From an uncultured Granulosicoccus sp. (GTDB taxonomy: Bacteria > Pseudomonadota > Gammaproteobacteria > Granulosicoccales > Granulosicoccaceae): a stretch of DNA of 64,000 nt. Position numbers and translations under genes: made by a program. Each line of letters starts with the position of its first letter. The stretch's first letter is position 1. The DNA lies in assembly GCA_947492525.1 (NCBI GenBank), contig CANLNQ010000016.1, positions 99,314 through 163,313 on the forward strand. The letters are read 5' to 3'. Under the pieces are notes generated by a model, which was given only the letters and a program-made list of their open reading frames with translations, had not been told where the DNA came from and ran no database searches. Below, in pieces: positions 63,001 to 64,000 of the stretch.

Positions 63001-64000
63001 TACGATCGATGGCGGTGCGGGGAGTGATACCGTGGACTATTCCGGCCTTGCCGGCGCCCAACGCATCAATGTGACGCTGGCGGGTGAGGTGCAGAGTACG
63101 GTACAGGTCAGCGGTGGTTCGGATGATCGTATCGTACGCGTGGAAAATGTCATCGGGACGGCAGGTAGCGATACGCTGACAGGCGATAGTGAAGATAATC
63201 GTCTGGAAGGGCTTGGCGGCAATGATCTGCTGACGGGTGCCGGTGGTAACGATACCCTGGATGGTGGCGCGGGTTCCGATACGGTCGATTACAGCGATGC
63301 TGCGAACAGCATCGATGTGGATCTGGAGACAGGGGTTGTCCTGGCTGATGGCTATCTGGGGACCGATACCCTGATCGATATCGAGAATGTGGACGGGTCC
63401 GATCAGGCAGATTTCATTGGTGGCAATGCCAGTGCCAATCGTCTGGAAGGTCGTGGCGGTGACGACTCCATCAGGGCTTCCAGTGGTTCGGATACCGTCG
63501 ATGGTGGCGATGGCTCGGATACACTGGACTACTCGGGCCTGAGCGGTATCAATGGCATCACGGCCACACTCAATGGCGCCAGTACCAGTGTGGTGACCGT
63601 GGATGGGGGGGATGATGACATCATCTCCAATATCGAGCATTTGGTGGGCAGTACCGGGGACGATACCCTGGGCGGTGATGTGTCCGTCAATCGTCTGCAA
63701 GGTCTGGATGGGGATGATCGATTCATCGCCAGTGCGGGAGCCGATGAGGTATCCGGTGGGGCCGGTTCCGATACGCTGGATTACAGCAGTCTGTCGGGGG
63801 CCAGTTCGATTTCGGTGGCCCTGCAAGGCGCCAACGTGACGACCGTGACGGTCAATGGCGGTGACAATGACACGATCACCCAGATCGAGAACGTGGTGGG
63901 CACGGCAGGCAATGACACCCTGAGTGGTGATGATGAAGAGAATCGCCTGGAGGGCCGTGCCGGTAATGACACCCTGGACGGCGGCGCCGGTGCAGACACG
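54041..64000 (+). CDS. Giant RTX-like calcium-binding-repeat protein (5-prime part; runs off the window)
   Basis: From ATG 54041 the frame is open for 3320 codons to the window edge with no stop. Residues 1 to about 120 are a beta-rich, acidic N-terminal domain (IAVQPRGELLLSGISFDDVAVDI) with no Sec signal peptide. An acidic, Ser-rich linker and a non-repetitive domain of about 180 residues follow. From about residue 424 RTX nonapeptides (GGxGxDxLx, e.g. GGAGNDTLDGEAGDDHL) alternate with beta modules of 80-100 residues to the end. The product is very rich in Asp and Gly and poor in Lys and Cys, as expected for a type I-secreted, calcium-folded adhesin or surface-layer-like protein. No type I secretion genes are in the window. 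The C-terminal secretion signal must lie beyond it. Confidence 0.9.
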   Translation, partial: MNQPSKQYIDFNASDQQQIAVQPRGELLLSGISFDDVAVDIIDTDVILTNPENGERLVLMGLAIFLFDDEEVPLISFDGEQVSPNLLLSKVGEIQNLTMQEFVAVTSLLEDSFKTSEEEQEESDDAEEAEQTPPDVLAAIMQAIVSMNEAQQAASPNVEVASDEGKYDRKAVDEEGDTFLENAKTASSDSSASASSSSEAPDVPEAEILFDLSLLQTSRVEDIESVEGVDTRKVLGGGGSEESAFNPANEAQFSTEVLNYGTVTDDLIIFTDNPAYFDANTMTRVIEINPTFPAGFQVTEVSLSGFPSGFDIENASKVGDSWIIENPQPNEQGVLSFNLIYSVPSDERFSVDFSVTSEFQVGTLDSEGLELAVPSETILTSGDSREFEVKDVLSANDLNYTNSAGEEVWVLANSPNPNRVFSGFGDDQISGSVGSDFIQGGGGDDLIDGGAGNDTLDGEAGDDHLLHSEGLDQFIGGSGVDTLDYSELSTDVHADLSVLVDGFSNVTVDPQGPGVEVDQVKEVENIVAGAGNDQLTGDREDNRLDGGDGDDILVGGGGNDELLGGEGVDTADYSQSTSAITTDLSQDLDNVVVDESNIDTLSGIERVVGTDFDDEMRGGDADDTFLAGAGNDRLAGGGGSDTLDGGDGERDVADFGGIDEGVRVDLGGATDADGYVSAIHGDNADRLRNIEDLEGSAHDDELRGNELEQFISGAAGDDVIDGAGGDDVLDGGEGQDTVSGGAGADTFQHSDGGDRLDGGADTDTLDFSRTEYVSQVDAVLDGDRDSLVSVTGGDDLLVRNIENIIGTRGDDRLQGDAGDNVLQGGEGDDELIGAAGNDALVGGEGRDSADYSVATVGVNIDLSAGEVSNDGFGGRDTIDGIEDLAGSRFADTLSGDAQDNVLKGGDGDDILIGRAGNDLLSGGEGMDTASYEFSRSAVSVDLAADAPTQDGEGGQDTFDSIESATGSAFNDTLQGDAGANTLSGLAGDDVLDGREGDDTLLAGAGDDSLVASLGSDSHDGGIGDDVLDYSGLAEAGNIQVTLSGSSYAQVTVSGADDDQVRNVESIIATSGDDVLGGDDLSNELYGLEGDDVIRGGEGSDQLFGGEGNDQLRFDDLTADGISLSLTTSTASYAIDGSTDRFSGFESYATTNQDDTILTSDGVDLVEGLGGDDYFQSSLGSDELVGGDGLDIVDYSQQSGIDHIEATLDEGRTITVTVVGGDDDQLTTVEGIVGSAGDDVLTGDSLDNELAGSAGDDLLDGAAGDDTLLGDSGNDRFLGGEGDDNHVGGSGTDVIDYSAAQGGVSVDLSENTAINDGFGGQDTITGVEDIIGTDDRDVISGDARANTLTGSAGNDVIRGGSGSDVLDGGDGLLDEVHFDDLLNYGVTLDLEAGTAFFAGDVSTDVLTGFELYYMTSQDDVVRGSSATDTVFGSAGDDLFVASAGLDVLDGGGDSDSLDYSGLAGATSISVTLDGSRTVEVDVAGIGIQSITRVENVTGTLGADLLGGDALSNQLVGGAGDDIIFGGAGSDVLEGGLGMDELRFDELGSVGITLTLGTGMGTAVYAADNSTDTFTGFERYFTTRQDDTVQTSDADDSVYTLAGDDRIDASHGADVIDGGLGEDSLDYSGVSGVTGIEVDLDGSTPVQVVIAGSDNDTISNIENLTATSGADRLSGDEQSNSLLGLAGADVLDGGAGDDELSGGEGDDRLTGGEGNDQLFGDQGEDTVSYSDASGGVSVDLSTGTTTNDGFGGEDELRSIENIEGSVHADMLRGNGSDNDISGDSGDDVVYGGLGSDALSGGAHVFGDVLRFDDLIGGSLELDLGQQRAVFTGDLSVDTFSGFEKYIGTQQADTLTGSVLDDIVSLEGGDDTLYASAGSDTLDGGDGNDTLDYSGLTGIGGVSTILNGESASVVTVDGGDDDTISSIENLTGSAGNDTLGGDSSGNRLLGLDGDDEFIASSGADVMRGGAGTDTVDYSALSTADSISVQLQGSAETTVTIDGDENDIISGVENVIGTSGDDALTGDEAQNRLEGRAGDDVLDGGDGADILLGGDGEDLLIASSGADVADGGADLDTVDYSGLSSGQSIDVALAGSSDATVSIANAEDHTIRNIENVIATDESDRISGDSQQNRIEAGAGDDLLGASGNSDSLDGGSGADTVDYSSLAGIQRISVILDGENDSTVQVSGGADDTIVRIENVIATAGNDSLTGDSADNHLQGLAGNDTLVGAAGNDTLDGGAGDSDTVTYIDAGQGVTVDLSTGLASEDGFGSVDTLVDIEQLEGSNFGDELTSGSGTESIKAAAGDDNIVLGLGAISIDGGDGSDTVDYSALTSANAISVELDGQSTVTLSVASADDQTLKAVENVIGSQGDDVLTGDSNANRLDGGLGDDTLQGRGGDDTLIGGEGNDRADYSQAGGSVDVDLSSNRALDDGDGGTDNLSGIENLSGSNFDDVLTGDANDNDLQGDAGDDTLSGGAGVDVLDGGSGNDVVDYSSADDSVSLDLSSNVASIDGDGASDTLLRIENVVGSAQDDTLFGDDRANQISGGSGDDVLRGSGGFDMLSGGDGSDTADYAEAANKVVVNLTTQSASNDGDGSFDSLSGIENVQGSVNNDELTGNEDSNRLHGGAGNDTLIGAGGNDTLDGGDGDSDTADYSDATNGIDVDLQSGLALSDGYLASDTLIDIENVVGSEQSDVVAGNDSVNRLQTLGGDDAITASAGSDTIDGGAGSDTLDYSGLSGINGISASLNGASTTVVSVDGGDDDIISNIEHLVGSTGDDTLGGDVSVNRLQGLDGDDRFIASAGADEVSGGAGSDTLDYSSLAAASAVSVVLQGSNVTTVTVTGSDNDSISQIENVVGTSGNDTLTGDDEENRLEGRAGNDTLDGGAGADTLLGGDGTDLLIASEGADTSDGGAGVDTMDYSGLASGESIDVTLAGSSDATVTITNGDDETIRNIENIIATGESDRVTGDAEDNRIEAGDGDDTLGASAGSDTIDGGAGSDTVDYSGLAGAQRINVTLAGEVQSTVQVSGGSDDRIVRVENVIGTAGSDTLTGDSEDNRLEGLGGNDLLTGAGGNDTLDGGAGSDTVDYSDAANSIDVDLETGVVLADGYLGTDTLIDIENVDGSDQADFIGGNASANRLEGRGGDDSIRASSGSDTVDGGDGSDTLDYSGLSGINGITATLNGASTSVVTVDGGDDDIISNIEHLVGSTGDDTLGGDVSVNRLQGLDGDDRFIASAGADEVSGGAGSDTLDYSSLSGASSISVALQGANVTTVTVNGGDNDTITQIENVVGTAGNDTLSGDDEENRLEGRAGNDTLDGGAGADT
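57119..59701 (+). repeat. Two copies of a five-module supra-repeat in the RTX-like gene
   Basis: Module starts at 57119, 57371, 57614, 57920 and 58163 have the order A-C-A-B-C. The same order recurs at 58406, 58658, 58907, 59213 and 59459, giving unit lengths of 1287 and 1296 bases. Type A starts LDYSGL and has a V-T-V-x-G-x-D-D-D strand; type B starts with DYS, then GGVSVDLS and NDGFGG; type C starts LRFDDL and ends in a GFE-x-Y segment. Confidence 0.75.
61982..64000 (+). repeat. 1302-base tandem duplication in the RTX-like gene
   Basis: Three separate anchor points recur at exactly 1302 bases (434 codons): ADYSDATNG at 61982 and VDYSDAANS at 63284, LDYSGLSGING at 62222 and 63524, and GATGATGAAGAG at 62627 and 63929. 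Copy one is 61982-63283; copy two starts at 63284 and is cut by the window edge after 717 bases. The two are nearly identical over long stretches. Confidence 0.85.

Noticed and set aside
62834..63826. Minus-strand open frame of 330 codons near the window end
   Set aside because: Same cause as the other antisense frame in the RTX-like repeats.

Overview
The window reads as a piece of a gammaproteobacterial chromosome of moderately high GC. The clpS-clpA-infA neighbourhood, a System I cytochrome c maturation cluster (ccmABCDEFGH), IF-1, SerS, a TonB-dependent receptor and several TRAP and ABC importers all fit a free-living, respiring, probably marine heterotroph. A Granulosicoccus-like bacterium is possible, but that is a guess from gene content. 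I saw no rRNA, tRNA, CRISPR array, transposase or integrase.

Layout. (1) 1-2270: the tail of a probable polysaccharide deacetylase and an O-antigen-ligase-type membrane protein, the end of a surface polysaccharide locus. (2) 2271-9171: a 614-base gap, clpS-clpA, infA, a DUF1249 protein, a DUF4124 protein, the fluoride channel crcB and serS. (3) 9194-18195: a catabolic uptake cluster with an acyl-CoA synthetase, a complete branched-chain-amino-acid-type ABC importer, a second PaaK-like adenylate-forming enzyme and a YciA-type thioesterase. The substrate is probably a carboxylic acid that is activated to its CoA ester on entry. (4) 18209-24780: a DUF1285 gene running into ccmA-B-C-D-E-F-G-H, with an FNR-type inverted repeat before ccmC; ccmI is not here. 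(5) 24946-28826: an XRE regulator resembling the DNA-binding half of BzdR/BoxR, facing a class II aldolase-pxpB-pxpC-pxpA operon for 5-oxoproline. (6) 28902-35111: a coiled-coil protein of unknown function, an MFS carrier, an FAD-linked oxidase with an AEC carrier, and an orphan HlyD-type adaptor.

(7) 35186-40755: a cobalamin operon on the minus strand. A clear cobalamin riboswitch precedes a BtuB-type receptor, a predicted beta-propeller surface lipoprotein, a BtuC-type permease and a BtuD-type ATPase. No BtuF is present, and the lipoprotein recalls BtuG of Bacteroidetes. (8) 40891-49388: a legionaminic (nonulosonic) acid cluster with legB, a NeuC/LegG epimerase, a NeuB/LegI synthase, a PtmE-like nucleotidyltransferase, a Maf-type DUF115 glycosyltransferase, a CMP-sugar synthetase and a NeuD-like acetyltransferase. 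The usual DegT-type aminotransferase LegC is missing. (9) 49537-53717: a TRAP transporter (dctP-dctQ-dctM) with a class I aminotransferase behind it, read from a recognisable promoter.

(10) 54041-64000: the first 3320 codons of a giant RTX-like calcium-binding-repeat protein that runs off the window. Its repeats have three levels: RTX nonapeptides, three module types of about 80-100 residues, and supra-repeats of about 1.29-1.30 kb, the last being an exact-register 1302-base tandem duplication. The most novel items are the btu operon lipoprotein, this giant protein's module grammar and the kinase-less BzdR-like regulator.
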